A DNA stretch of 47,425 nucleotides from JBBECJ01 sp963763325 (GCA_963763325.1 CAVXOL010000010.1:1-47425); one strand, 5' to 3'; shown: positions 1-9,393, counted from the stretch's first letter. The notes: a model not told the origin generated them from the letters alone. Translations and numbers: made by a program.

Positions 1-1681
1 GCTGGCGCTGCTCGGTTCGAAGCTGCCGGTGACTGGCAGCCGAGAGCCGAGCCGCCCCGCAGCACACTGTCTGGCCAGGACCGGTCGCGCTCAGCTTCCC
101 GACCCGGCCCGGTGAAGCGGTTCTGCCCTGGCTGGACCAGCCGGGACCGAATCCGGTGCCCGACATTGCCGGCAACCTGCTCACGTGGGAAGCCCTCGAC
201 TCCTGGATCACCCCCAACGACGCGTTCTTCACCATCAAGCACTACGCCCAACCCACGATCGACGCGACCACCTGGCGGCTGGGCGTGCATGGGCTTGTCG
301 AGCACCCGCTGACGCTCTCGCTGGCCGATCTCCAGGCCCGTCCACATCAGGAGGTGGCCTTCACGATCGAGTGCTCCGGCAACCACGGCTTCGGATGGAA
401 CTTCGGGCTGATCGGCAATGCCATCTGGACCGGCACGCCACTCGCGGCGCTGCTCCAGGACGCCGGTCCGTTGCCCGACGGCAGCGAAGTCGTCTTCTGG
501 GGCACCGAGACCGGTCCCGAGGAGGTCAGGGACTTCCCACTCACCGAACAGTTCGCGCGCAGCATGTCGCTGGAAGAGGCGATGGACCCGCGCAACATCC
601 TCTGCTGGGGCATGAATGGGGAGGATCTGCCGCCTGAGCACGGCGCTCCGGTCCGCCTGATCGCGCCGGGCTGGTACGGCATCGCCAACGTCAAGTGGCT
701 CTCGCGGATCGAGGTCCTCGACCGACCCTACAAAGGCCGCTACATGGCGCGCGACTATGTGACGATCCGCGAGGAGGAGCGTGACGGCTATGAAGCTGGC
801 ACGCTTTACCTCGGTCGGCCCGGTCAACCTCAAGTCGGCGCCGGCCAAAGTCACGGTCCTGGATGGCCAGTACCGCGATCATCGCCGTTGCCTGGGGCGG
901 TCCGGTCGCGTCGCTTGAGGTACGCATCGACGACGGCGCCTGGCAACCAGCGACGCTTGAGGAGGGCGGCGACACCGAGTTCACCTGGACGATCTGGAGC
1001 CTGGACTGGGACGAACCAGCCGACGGCGAGCACACGATCACGACCCGCGCCATCGACACGGATGGCCACATCCAGCCGGCTCCGACCGACCCCGAGATCG
1101 CCACCAAGCTGACGTATTGGGAGAGCTATGGCCAGATCACGCGCCGCGTCAGTACCGGCGGGCACTACTTCCCCGAGACCGGCCACACGGTCGGTGGCGA
1201 CTTCCTGACCTTCTGGCAGCAACACGGTGGGTTGGCCACCTTCGGCTACCCGATCACCGAGGCGTTCGAGGAAGATGGCCGGACGGTGCAGTACTTCGAG
1301 CGCCAACGCTTCGAGCTGCACCCGGAGCATGCCGCGCCATACAACGTCCTGCTCGGCCTGCTGGGAGTCGAGGCACTGGGTGGGGGCGCACACCCAGCCG
1401 CCCAGCCAGACGACGGTGGCAGCTGCGAGTACCACGCCGCGACCGGTCACAACGCCTGCGGTCGCTTCCGTGAGGTCTGGCAGGCAGGCGGGCTGATGAT
1501 CTACGGCTACCCGATCACCGAGGCGTTCGAGGAGGACGGGCTGACGGTCCAGTACTTCGAGCGTGCCCGCTTCGAGCATCATCCTGGCAACCAGCCGCCC
1601 TACGACGTGCTGCTCGGGCTGCTCGGCTACGAGGCACTCGAAGCCCGCTACGGTGGGAACCTGCCGCCGGGAGCCGTCTAG
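1..1681 (+). CDS. Sulfite-oxidase-like molybdopterin oxidoreductase with two C-terminal FGYP modules (5' partial, frameshifted)
   Basis: This is a Moco-dependent oxidoreductase of the sulfite oxidase/YedY type, probably exported. The reading frame is open from about base 33 (SFPTRPGEAVLPWLDQ…); the N-terminus, which should hold a Tat signal, lies outside the window or in another frame at bases 2-32. The Moco domain holds 'IECSGNHG', where the Cys at 372-374 would be the molybdenum ligand, followed by 'APGWYGIANVKWL'. The dimerisation domain (about 865-1110) has 'VEVRIDDGAW'-like strands. It is followed by two copies of a roughly 75-residue module (about 1158-1380 and 1414-1660) with the core FGYPITEAFEEDG…VQYFER.RFE.HP…VLLGLLG. 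The frame changes near 795 and again near 870, yet the protein sense continues, so these are probably sequence errors. The substrate is unknown. The family call is firm; the specificity is open. Confidence 0.85.
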
Positions 1682-1697
1682 CGGTCGTATCCGGCTG

Positions 1698-1740
1698 ATC
1701 CTCCAGAAGGGGTACGGCACAGTTTCCCCTTCTGGAGGAT
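1698..1740. terminator. Perfect 15-bp hairpin after the Moco gene
   Basis: Bases 1698-1712 and 1726-1740 are exact reverse complements with a 13-nt loop. The hairpin starts 16 nt after the stop of the oxidoreductase. No strong T-run follows, so it is terminator-like rather than a canonical intrinsic terminator. Confidence 0.6.
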
Positions 1741-1883
1741 TCCGTCTTGCCGCGCTCGTGCCAGGTGTTGGCGCGTACTACGGGGTTCCGCTACCTTGGT
1801 GATCGGCAGCCGAGTTCGGTCGTGCTAGACTGGCGGGACAGAGTTGGTAGATTCGAGATCCGCGCCGGACATGAGGTGGGGCG

Positions 1884-4234
1884 ATGGCCCACCATCTCCT
1901 CGAAGCAACATCGGCGGCTGACCGGTCAACGCGTCGTGTGTCCCACGGTGCGGGACTGCCCGCGCCGATGACCCGGCTGTTCGGTCGCGACGACGCGATC
2001 GAAGAGGTCTGCGAACTGCTGACCAGTGCCCGGCTGGTGACGCTGACCGGTCCCGGCGGCATCGGCAAGACACAGTTGGCGCTGGCGGTTGCCCATCGTC
2101 TCGCTGGCCGGTTTACCGACGGTGTCCTGCTGGTTGAGCTGGCGACCGTCACCGAGTCCGGATCTCGTTCTACCAACCATTGCGACCGCGTTCGGGCTGT
2201 GGGAGGCAACATCCGAGTCACCTGCACAGCGCTTACAGCGTTTCATCGCGGATCGCGATCTGCTGCTTGTCCTCGACAACGTCGAGCACCTGCTCGACGC
2301 CGCACCCGGGATCGCGGTGCTGCTGGCGGCGTGCGCGCAGTTGCGGATCCTGGTGACAAGTCGATCTCCGCTCCGTCTGCGTGGCGAGCACGTCTTCGCT
2401 GTATCAACGCTCGCGTCTCCGCCCGTCCAGCAGTCGTTGTCGCTCACGAAGCTCGCTGAGTATTCCGCGATTCAGTTGTTCGTCGAGCAGGCGCGAGCGA
2501 GCGACACGTCCTTCACGATGACTGACGCGAACGCCGAATCGATCGTGGCGATCTGTAACCGCGTGGACGGCTTGCCACTGGCGCTCGAATTGGCGGCGGC
2601 TCGCGTGCGGGTCCTGACGCCGGACGCTCTGCTCGCCCGCCTCGATCAGCAACTCACGTTGCTGACTGGTGGCCCACGCGATCAGCCAGTCAGGCTGCGA
2701 ACCATGCGCAACGCGATCGCCTGGAGCTACGACCTGCTGGATGACGGCCAACAGACGCTCTTCCGGCGCCTGGCCGTGTTTTCTGGCGGCTGGACACTTG
2801 ACGCTGCTGATGCTGTTTGCCAGCCGGACGAGAACGTGCTGGAAGCGATGGAGTCGCTGATCGCGAGCAGTCTGGTGCGTCGGATCGTCCAACCCGCTGG
2901 GGAAGTCCGCTTCATGATGCTTGAGCCGATCCGGCAGTTCGCCCTCGAACAACTCGTCGCAAGCGGTGAGATGGACGCGGTGCGGTCGCGGCATGCCGAT
3001 GTCTTCCTTGCACTCGCGGAAGAGGCGGCGCCAGAATCTCGACTGGCGTGACCAGCCAATCTGGATGAACCGGCTCGATCGCGAGCATGACAACTTCCGG
3101 GCAGCGATTGCCTGGCTGCTCGCGCGAGGCGACGCTGACCGTGGCCTGCGCTTCGTCGCAGCCCTCTCGTGGTTCTGGAACATTCGCGGCTTCTATCTGG
3201 AAGCCTGGACGCAGACCCAGGCGTTCCTCAGCCTGCCGCAAGCTGGCGAACGAACGGCCGCGCGCGGTCGGGCGCTTGGCCGCGTCTGCGCATGTCGCTG
3301 CACTTTCTCGGTGACTATCGCGCGGGCACAGGCGCTTGGCGAGGAAGCGCTGGCGATCAATGACGAAACCGGGGATCATGCAGGCCGCGCGCGGATTCTG
3401 ATTCCACTGATGATGATTGCGTTCGAAACTGGCTGACGATCAGCGCCATCTGCGGCTGGTCAAATGAACTCCTGACAACTGCAGGCGACCTTGGCGATCA
3501 GGAGAACGTTGCCAGGGCGTTGACGCAACTCGGCGACGGGCCCTGCGCTACGGTGATTCCGGCCAGGCATTCACACTGTACACCGAGTCACTGGAGTTGG
3601 CCCGACGGCTCGAGAACCGGGCCACGGCCGTCGATGGCGCTCGGCTGCTCTCGGCGACGTGTATTTCGGAGACGGCGACTTCGCGCGTGCCGCCGAGGCC
3701 TATCGCGACAGCCTGGCCATCGATGTTGATCTCAACTTCGCATCGCGGATCGCCCACGGGCTGGAGCGGATGGCATCTATCGCTTGTGCCTGCTGCCCAG
3801 ATGGCAGCGCTCGGCACGCTTGTATGCGGCAGCTGCGGCACGATGCCCGGTGATTGGCATTGCCTTTCCAGTGTCCAAACGGGACGTGCTCGAACACGGA
3901 TATCGCGGCCATCCGCGCCGGACTGAGTGACGAACACTTTCAGTCGCGCCTGGGACAGCGGTCAATCGATGTCGCTCGCCGATGCGGTCGCCTATGCGTT
4001 GGAGCCGGAACCATTGCCTGGCCGCACAACCTGCCAACCTCCGGCAAGCTCTCCCCGCGTGAGTGTGACGTGCTGCGCCTGATCGCCGCCGGTCAGAGCA
4101 ACAAGGAGATCGCGGCGGATCTCTTCCTCAGTGTCCGCACCGTCGAGCGCCACATCACCAACCTCTACGCCAAGATCGGCGCGCGTGGCAAAGCCGACGC
4201 GACCGCCTGGGCGCTGCGCCACGATCTCGCCTGA
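1884..4234 (+). pseudogene. LuxR-family regulator with NB-ARC-type ATPase and TPR-like region (multiple frameshifts)
   Basis: This is a large signal-transduction ATPase ending in a LuxR helix-turn-helix, the 'predicted ATPase' regulator type common in Chloroflexota. Walker A is 'LTGPGGIGKTQLA' (about 2040-2080). Walker B-like 'LLLVLDNVEHLL' and the 'LVTSRSPLRLRGE', 'GLPLALELAAAR' and 'RTMRNAIAWSYDLL' motifs follow. A helical repeat region covers about 3040-3860. The C-terminus (about 4045-4225) has 'LSPRECDVLRLIAAGQSNKE' and 'SVRTVERHITNLYAKI', a canonical GerE/LuxR HTH. The frame changes near 2155, 3040, several times at 3280-3600 and again before 3900, so no single ORF covers it. It is either a decayed gene or, more likely, an error-rich stretch. 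The likely start is the ATG at 1884; the stop is at 4232-4234. Its targets are unknown; the cupin genes downstream are candidates by position only. Confidence 0.8.
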
Positions 4235-4440
4235 CGCGCGTCTACGTGGTATCCGCCAGCGATGCTCACGCGCGATTACGTGGTTACGCGGATGAGAGAC
4301 GCACCCATTCCCTGTAGCGTGGCTGTTGCTGGGGGATCGGCGGACGCAGGTGGCGCAATCCACCGGCACCCGGCGGCCCCTCAGCACTGGCCGCACGCCT
4401 GCCTATTCCGGGCGGGCCTCAACAACAGGGAGGCATTCTG

Positions 4441-5457
4441 ATGAGGTACCTCGCGCCGCTCGCAGTCATTGCCATGCTGTTCGCCATGCTCTTGCCACTC
4501 AGCGTCGTCGCCCAGACCGACGCGCCACCCGGCCCGGCCACCCGCCACCTGAGCCGGACGGACGGTCTGCCGGTGTCAGGCGAGTATGAGATCGTCCAAT
4601 GGGTGCTCGACTTCGCGCCGGGCGCCTGGTCGCCGGTCCACACGCACGGCGGCAAGGTGCTGACGACCGTGCTTCAAGGCGAGCTCACGCGCCGGGCTGA
4701 TGGAACTGAAACCGTTTACAAGACCGGCGATAGTTTCGTTGAGATGCCCAACCATCCGCACCAGGCCGGCAATCCAACGGATGCTCCAGTGAGTCTCTGG
4801 GCGACGGCCGTCCTGCCGAAAGGCGCTGCGCTGACGACGGTGGCTGGCACGCCGAGTGACAACCCGCCACCGGGACCCGTCACCCGCTACATCTACCGGG
4901 AAGCCGGTTGGGCACAGACCGGACCGTACGAGATCGTCCAGTTGATCCTCGACTTCGCGCCGGGCGCCTCGACACCGCCGCATACCCACGGTGGGGTCTT
5001 GTTGTCGACGATCCTCGCCGGAGAGTTGACCCTTCGGATGCCGGGCCATGACGAGATGGTCTACAAACCGGGTGAGAACTTCGTCGAGCATCCGGGCCAC
5101 GTTCGCCAGGCCGCCAACACGACATCAGCGGCGATGACGGTTGCGGTCAGCACGATCCTGCCAAAGGGGAATGCCATCACCTACGTTCTGCCTTCGATGG
5201 ACTGCCTGGCCTTCACTGAGACGAAGCAGTCGCTCTGCTTTGGCTTCAAACGCTACTGGGAGGCATACGGCGGACTGGCTGTCTTCGGCTATCCGATCAC
5301 CGGGGAATTCAAGGATAGCAACGGCGTGACGGTGCAGTGGTTCGAACGCGCGCGCTTTGAGTGGCAACCGGGCGCGTGGCCGGAGCGCTTCGACGTGATG
5401 CTCGGTCGAATCGGCTCCGAGCTGGTCGAGATGACGGGCGTTGGACCGACCCCGTAA
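4441..5457 (+). CDS. Secreted double-cupin protein with C-terminal FGYP module
   Basis: 338 residues. The ATG at 4441 follows a GGGAGG Shine-Dalgarno 8 nt upstream. Residues 1-25 form a signal peptide (MRYLAPLAVIAMLFAMLLPL… ending VVAQ). Two cupin domains follow, around residues 35-120 and 145-230, each with 'EYEIVQWVLDFAPGAWSPVH.H' or 'PYEIVQLILDFAPGASTPPH.H' and a second-motif 'GDSFVEMPNHPHQAGN' or 'GENFVEHPGHVRQAAN'. The histidines suggest metal binding. The last 80 residues form one FGYP module (FGYPITGEF…TVQWFERARFEWQPG…VMLGRIG), the same module as in the Moco protein at 1158-1660. It is probably an extracytoplasmic metal- or ligand-binding protein. The enzymatic role is unknown. Confidence 0.85.
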   Translation: MRYLAPLAVIAMLFAMLLPLSVVAQTDAPPGPATRHLSRTDGLPVSGEYEIVQWVLDFAPGAWSPVHTHGGKVLTTVLQGELTRRADGTETVYKTGDSFVEMPNHPHQAGNPTDAPVSLWATAVLPKGAALTTVAGTPSDNPPPGPVTRYIYREAGWAQTGPYEIVQLILDFAPGASTPPHTHGGVLLSTILAGELTLRMPGHDEMVYKPGENFVEHPGHVRQAANTTSAAMTVAVSTILPKGNAITYVLPSMDCLAFTETKQSLCFGFKRYWEAYGGLAVFGYPITGEFKDSNGVTVQWFERARFEWQPGAWPERFDVMLGRIGSELVEMTGVGPTP

Positions 5458-5536
5458 CACCTTCTGGGACATGCAGCGAACGACGAGTGCCCGCTGGTGT
5501 GAGCCAGCGGGCATCCTGGATACGGGATGCGTGATC

Positions 5537-6112
5537 ATGTCACTCCATGTCAGACCGGCCACCCATCGACCAACCCAACCTCAGCACGCTCTTCGAAGAC
5601 GCGCCCTCCTGCTGGTTGCCACGCTCTGCCTCGTCACAGGCTCATACGGCGTCGTTCTCAGCGCGCCAATCGATTCGACAGTGACGACGGCACGCCGTCC
5701 GGTTGAGCCGACGATCGTATTCGGATACCTGGACCATCCTGTCAGCGCGTCGTTCTCCGCGCATGGAACGACCGCGAGGCAGATGTCGATCGATCATCTG
5801 ACCATTGCCGAGTTCACGATCCAGCCCGGTGGTGATGCTGGCTGGCAGCGACACGGCGGCCCAGTCTGGGTGATTGTGGAGCGGGGCACGTTGACGCTGT
5901 ATGTGGAGCAGGATCAGTCATGCGATGCCGTAGGCTATGCCAGCGGAAGCGCGTTCCTTGTGTCCGGCAATGTCAGACACACGATGCGCAACGAGGAGCG
6001 CGAGCTGTTGCGGTTCCATCTGGTTTCGATGCTGGCGGAACGCGAATCGATGCGTAGCGACGGCTCAATGCCGACGCATTGCCGCTTCCAGGCGAAGCGA
6101 GCCAAGCCGTAG
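5537..6112 (+). CDS. Secreted single-cupin protein
   Basis: 191 residues from the ATG at 5537. A longer in-frame start at 5441 would overlap the preceding gene and is less likely. An Arg-rich N-terminus (ALRRRALLLVATLCLVTGSYGVVLS) looks like a signal peptide or N-terminal anchor. The body has a cupin-like stretch, 'IAEFTIQPGGDAGWQRHGGP' to 'VIVERGTLTLYVE' and 'GSAFLVSGNVRHTMRNEER'. The two His-bearing motifs match the double-cupin protein just upstream, so the two genes may share a role and a transcript (80-nt gap). No substrate can be assigned. Confidence 0.7.
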   Translation: MSLHVRPATHRPTQPQHALRRRALLLVATLCLVTGSYGVVLSAPIDSTVTTARRPVEPTIVFGYLDHPVSASFSAHGTTARQMSIDHLTIAEFTIQPGGDAGWQRHGGPVWVIVERGTLTLYVEQDQSCDAVGYASGSAFLVSGNVRHTMRNEERELLRFHLVSMLAERESMRSDGSMPTHCRFQAKRAKP

Positions 6113-6353
6113 CCTCCCGGCGCGGTGCGCAATTTCAACACGATCATGAGTCAGACATGTCTCGGATGCGGTTCAGGATGGCAAGGAATCCGAGATCGAC
6201 GATATAGATCGACCCTCCAAACGAGGAACTCCAGGTACCGGAAGGCTTCGTGGACGGTCCGATCGTCGGTACTGCCGGTGCTGCGGTCTACGATCGGGCC
6301 GGACTTCTGGGGTATGGACTTCCCGGACTTGCGAACGTACGCTAGAAGGCAGT

Positions 6354-6377
6354 GAATGTCTTGCAGTCAAGACATTC
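6354..6377. terminator. Perfect 10-bp hairpin with 4-nt loop
   Basis: GAATGTCTTG (6354-6363) and its exact complement (6368-6377) flank the loop CAGT. No T-run follows. It could be a terminator for the cupin genes or a protein-binding palindrome. Confidence 0.4.
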
Positions 6378-6538
6378 GGGTAACAATCTGTCTGACCAGT
6401 GGATGTGATGATCCCGGCGGCGAGCTTTGGACGCCGTAGTCGCTCGGGGGAGCAAGTGGCGTAACCGGCCACTGGTAATGCTGGACACAGCATCGCCTCG
6501 CGTGGCGCTTGTGCGTGTGTCCTGGCTCACCACCTCTG

Positions 6539-6561
6539 GTCGGCCTTGAGGGAGGCCGACT
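6539..6561 (+). promoter_or_regulatory. Shine-Dalgarno enclosed in a hairpin before the 6562 gene
   Basis: GTCGGCC (6539-6545) pairs with GGCCGAC (6554-6560), one base before the ATG at 6562. The GAGGGAGG ribosome-binding site (6548-6555) lies in the loop and first stem bases. Opening the stem would expose it, so translation could be controlled by structure or temperature. Confidence 0.4.
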
Positions 6562-6939
6562 ATGCTCCAGGTTCTGCGCGTCGTCGCGATCGCGCTCTTC
6601 ACGATTGTGGCCGGTTCGGTCGGCTACGCCTTCGCCGCCTCGAATTCTGGCCTGGCGGGGCCAGGCGGCGATGGCGCTGGCCAGATTTCTGGCTATACCA
6701 TCGGAAATGTCTCCTACTCGATTAACTCCCACGACCCAGGTCAACTCGACGCCGTCAGCTTCGACATCGACGCTGAGAACGTCGTGCCGACCGTCAAGGT
6801 CAAACTGGTGAGCAGTAGCAACGATTGGCACGAATGCGCCGTGTCCACCGGGCAGATTCCGGCGCGTGCAACCTGCGCGCTCGGCGGGTCGGTGACGGTC
6901 GCTGACGTTGACGAGGTGAGGGTCGTAGCCGCGCAGTAA
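6562..6939 (+). CDS. Small secreted protein with 'AASN…GDGAGQISGYT' motif (paralogue 1)
   Basis: 125 residues. The N-terminus (MLQVLRVVAIALFTIVAGSV then GYAFAASN) is a signal sequence with an Ala-X-Ala-like site. The mature part begins GGDGAGQISGYTIGNVSYSI, continues with alternating beta-strand-like segments (AVSFDIDAENVVPTVKVKLV) and ends VTVADVDEVRVVAAQ. It has two cysteines, which could form a disulfide. A second gene at 7311 shares the same plan. The downstream genes encode a Ser/His-type signal peptidase and a DUF5305 protein, so by analogy with TasA/CalY-SipW this may be a dedicated substrate assembled outside the cell. That role is inferred; I know no named family for it. Confidence 0.7.
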   Translation: MLQVLRVVAIALFTIVAGSVGYAFAASNSGLAGPGGDGAGQISGYTIGNVSYSINSHDPGQLDAVSFDIDAENVVPTVKVKLVSSSNDWHECAVSTGQIPARATCALGGSVTVADVDEVRVVAAQ

Positions 6940-6944
6940 TGGCG

Positions 6945-6978
6945 CAGGCAGGCATGACGCGCGTTTCGTGCCTGCCTG
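6945..6978. terminator. 10-bp hairpin after the small secreted gene
   Basis: CAGGCAGGCA (6945-6954) pairs exactly with 6969-6978 across a 14-nt loop, starting 6 nt past the stop at 6939. There is no clear T-run. Confidence 0.5.
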
Positions 6979-7310
6979 ACACAATTGATGGTTCCGACGT
7001 TCTCGCCAGGCAGTGTCCTGGCGAGATACGGCGCGTGCTACCCCCTGTTCTCCTGTACTTCCGTACATGCGACAGTCTTGTCGCGTACTGGACTTCCGGG
7101 TGATACCCGGATTTGGTGTACGAACGCATCCTGTCGCTACACAGTGCAGATGCCGAGGGGCGTCAACTCGCGAACGTGACACGACGAGCTGCAGCGGGAC
7201 TCACCAACCTGCGATAGCGATCTCGTAAAGCCGGAAGCGAACCAGCCCCGGGACTCGGCGCCTGCATGGTGGACTGTTTTTGGTCCTGTAGTAATAGGAG
7301 AACGTTTATC
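6979..7310. other. Gene-free leader before the second small secreted gene
   Basis: No protein-like frame is visible. It has a short hairpin (CCGGGT/ACCCGG near 7096-7110) and a structured-looking stretch near 7150-7265 that I could not match to a riboswitch class. An AGGAG at 7296-7300 serves the ATG at 7311. Confidence 0.4.
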
Positions 7311-7768
7311 ATGGGAGTTTCTCGTTTTATCAACCGGCGGACCGCCGTTCTCGGTCTGCTCCTCGTGATCCTCGCGACAGCTGGCTTCGGCTTCGCGGCC
7401 AGCAACACGGTCCCGAGCCAGCAGCGCAGGCGACGGTGCTGGAGTCATCAGCGGTTACACCGTCTACCGCATCGAGTACAGTTGGACGCGACCTGCAATC
7501 CTGTTTGATCGAGATCTCAGTTTCTGATTGCTGGCCCCACGACTGTGCCGAACAGTGTGACGGTCACATTGGTTCAGCGCCAGTGGCGCGTGGTTCAACT
7601 GCCGACTGGTGCAGCTGCCTGCCGGCTGACCTACACCTGCAGTGTTGCTGATGCGTCACAGTCCTCGCGGCCGACGAACTCCGCGTCGTCGCAGCCAAGT
7701 ATAGCTTCGAACTCGAGTCATTTCGTGATGGCGCTCCCGTTCGACGGGGAGCGCCGCTCACCCATTAA
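7311..7768 (+). pseudogene. Small secreted protein, paralogue 2 (frameshifted)
   Basis: The ATG at 7311 is preceded by AGGAG at 7296-7300. The N-terminus (MGVSRFINRRTAVLGLLLVI…GFGFAASNTVPSQQ) is a signal sequence ending in the same AASN boundary as the 6562 gene. The frame changes near 7430. After that the sequence reads 'AGDGAGVISGYTVYRIEYS', then (other frames) 'GPTTVPNSVTVTLVQ' and finally 'VTVLAADELRVVAAK', matching the paralogue's VTVADVDEVRVVAAQ. The last frame ends at a TAA at 7766-7768. Several indels are needed, so it is either damaged or badly sequenced. The pairing with paralogue 1 supports the pair being major products of this locus. Confidence 0.65.
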
Positions 7769-7773
7769 GGGGA

Positions 7774-8226
7774 ATGATGCAGATGCGGTCTCAATCCAGC
7801 CGTTTAAGATTCGAAGCCCGTTTCGGCGATAACATTCATTCTCGTCTTCGGCTGGATATATTCTGGCTCCACCATCGATCGGTGGCCGCACGTCGTACGT
7901 GATCGTCAATGGCAACAGCATGAATCCGGTCTATCGACCGTGGCGATCTCGTTCTCGTCCGGCGTCAAAGCGAGTATCAGGTTGGGGACATCGTTACGTA
8001 TCGGCATCCCGAAATCGGCGCAATCATCCATCGCATCATTGATCAGGATGGAGCGCGCTTCATCCTTCAAGGGGACAACAACGACTGGCTTGATTCGTAC
8101 AAGCCACTTCCATCAGAAGTCATCGGCGAGGAATGGGTACATCTGCCGACGGTCGGCAAGGCGATCACCTGGGTTCGGGGCCCTGGTCTGGTGATCTTCA
8201 TCATCGCGGTGATAGGAGTTGGGGCA
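7774..8226 (+). pseudogene. Signal peptidase I, Ser/His (SipW/ER-like) type, frameshifted
   Basis: The start is a cluster of ATGs at 7774/7777/7783 after AAGGGGA. Combining frames gives an N-terminal membrane segment (about 7830-7862), then 'LAPPSIGGRTSYVIVNGNSM', where the Ser of NGNSMNP would be the nucleophile. After a one-base shift at about 7937 comes 'RGDLVLVRR…VGDIVTYRHP', then 'AIIHRIIDQDG' with His in place of the general-base Lys, then 'LQGDNNDWLD', and a C-terminal helix 'GPGLVIFIIAVIGVGAML'. Ser/His is the catalytic pair of the SipW/ER/archaeal branch. Removing one base at 7937 restores 'YRRGDLVLV'. It is likely to process the two AASN-type small proteins upstream. There is no stop between this frame and the DUF5305 frame. 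Confidence 0.75.
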
Positions 8227-9393
8227 ATGTTGCCATCAGATCAGCGAAGAGTGGGGCAACGAGTGTCACGCACGCCGCGCGGCGGTCAGCGTCCAGCGCG
8301 GAGTGAGCAGGAATTACAGGATCGCCGCCAGCCGCAGCGGCAGCCGCAGCCGCCCATACAGCGAACGGCCTGGCTCGACCAGCGCGCGAAGGATGCGCTC
8401 GGCTGGGTCGGGCTGATTGCCGTTGCCTGCCTGGTGGCTGGCGGTTTTGCGTTTACGCGCCCGACCGAGCGCGAGGTGACAGTTGACGCCACCTACGACC
8501 AGACCGGTGAGTTCCGTTACGGCGCCGCTGCACCGAGCGGCATCTACGACGCCGCCGAAGTCGCGACCGGCGACCCCATCTTCCGCGAGGTCAGCGACTC
8601 GGTGCACGTCTGGTTCGACTACCAGCTCGAGAGTGAGAAGCCGGCTATCATGTCGGGAACGTGGGACCTGAACGCGGTCCTCAGCACCGACAACGGCTGG
8701 TCTCGGACGGTTCCGCTCGTGACCGATCAGGCGTTCGACGGCACGGCCTTCAGCGCCGAGGCGTCGATCGAGCTCGACACGCTGCGCGAGATCACCGACC
8801 GCGTCGCCGAGCAGACCGGCGTCTCGCACGATCGCTTCATGCTGACGTTCGTTCCGCAGGTAGCAGTCGACGGCACGATCGCTGGCCAGACGTTCTCCGA
8901 TGTCTTCGCGCCGGAACTGGCCTTCAACGCCGACCCGATGGAATTGACGCTCTCCAGCAGTGGCGAGGACGCCCTGGCGCCGGTGAAGACCGGGATCGTC
9001 AAACTGCCGGAGATCGAGGCGAACACGATTCCGGTCATAACGTGGGCCGTCGATGTGACACTGGCTCGGCTGCTCGCAATCGCCGGCCTGGCGCTGTCGA
9101 TCGCTGGCGCGGTCGTGATCGTCGCGATGGCGCTGCATGCGAACCGGTCGGGTGGCGGGGCGATTGTCCCGAGCCGCTACAACGCGATGCTGGTCGATAT
9201 CAGCGATCCTGATCCGGCGATGACCGGCCACGGCCAGGTGGTCGCCGTCCGCTCGTTCGACGATCTCGCCCGGCTGGCCGAGCGGGATGGACAGGTGATC
9301 CTGCGTCACGCCGCCAATGGCTTCGAGCGTTTCATTGTTCGCTGCGCCGACATCACCTACCAGTACTCAGCGACGCCGGGAGCGGTCGGATGA
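8227..9393 (+). CDS. DUF5305-like membrane protein
   Basis: 388 residues from the ATG at 8227, which has AGGAG at 8214-8218. The same frame is open upstream through the signal peptidase (from about 7942; GTG at 8191 is an alternative start), so it could be a C-terminal fusion. A Gln/Arg-rich cytoplasmic leader precedes helix 1 (ALGWVGLIAVACLVAGGFAF). A large outside domain follows (VDATYDQTGEFRYGA…GIYDA, VHVWFDYQLES, LTFVPQVAVDGTIAGQTFSD), then helix 2 (LLAIAGLALSIAGAVVIVAM) and a cytoplasmic tail ending DITYQYSAT. This is the DUF5305 layout, a family often found next to Ser/His signal peptidases. The gene overlaps the next by 4 nt. It probably works with the peptidase in handling the small secreted proteins, which is inferred. 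Confidence 0.75.
   Translation: MLPSDQRRVGQRVSRTPRGGQRPARSEQELQDRRQPQRQPQPPIQRTAWLDQRAKDALGWVGLIAVACLVAGGFAFTRPTEREVTVDATYDQTGEFRYGAAAPSGIYDAAEVATGDPIFREVSDSVHVWFDYQLESEKPAIMSGTWDLNAVLSTDNGWSRTVPLVTDQAFDGTAFSAEASIELDTLREITDRVAEQTGVSHDRFMLTFVPQVAVDGTIAGQTFSDVFAPELAFNADPMELTLSSSGEDALAPVKTGIVKLPEIEANTIPVITWAVDVTLARLLAIAGLALSIAGAVVIVAMALHANRSGGGAIVPSRYNAMLVDISDPDPAMTGHGQVVAVRSFDDLARLAERDGQVILRHAANGFERFIVRCADITYQYSATPGAVG

Larger units (their letters stand above)
6113..6561. other. 449-nt region with no recognisable gene
   Basis: No reading frame here looks protein-like. It holds a perfect 10-bp hairpin (6354-6363 with 6368-6377, loop CAGT), a GC-rich folded-looking stretch (about 6405-6510), and ends in the ribosome-binding-site hairpin of the next gene. 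It probably contains the promoter and leader of the 6.5-9.9 kb locus. Confidence 0.5.

Noticed and set aside
1884..4234. Programmed ribosomal frameshifting in the LuxR-type regulator
   Set aside because: There are too many shifts, in both directions, with no slippery heptamer plus pseudoknot pattern; indel errors or decay explain them better.
7150..7265. Possible cyclic di-GMP (GEMM-like) or other riboswitch before the second small secreted gene
   Set aside because: Fragments such as CGTAAAGCCGG recall the motif, but the conserved GGGACGCAAAGCC and tetraloop helix are not convincingly present. A covariance search would be needed.
8314..9309. Long minus-strand open frame opposite the DUF5305 gene
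   Set aside because: It is a shadow of the GC-rich coding strand: no motif, low-complexity His/Arg/Asp-rich product, and the plus strand has clear domains and a ribosome-binding site. The same holds for the antisense frames over 12046-13134, 13966-15474 and 19883-21136.
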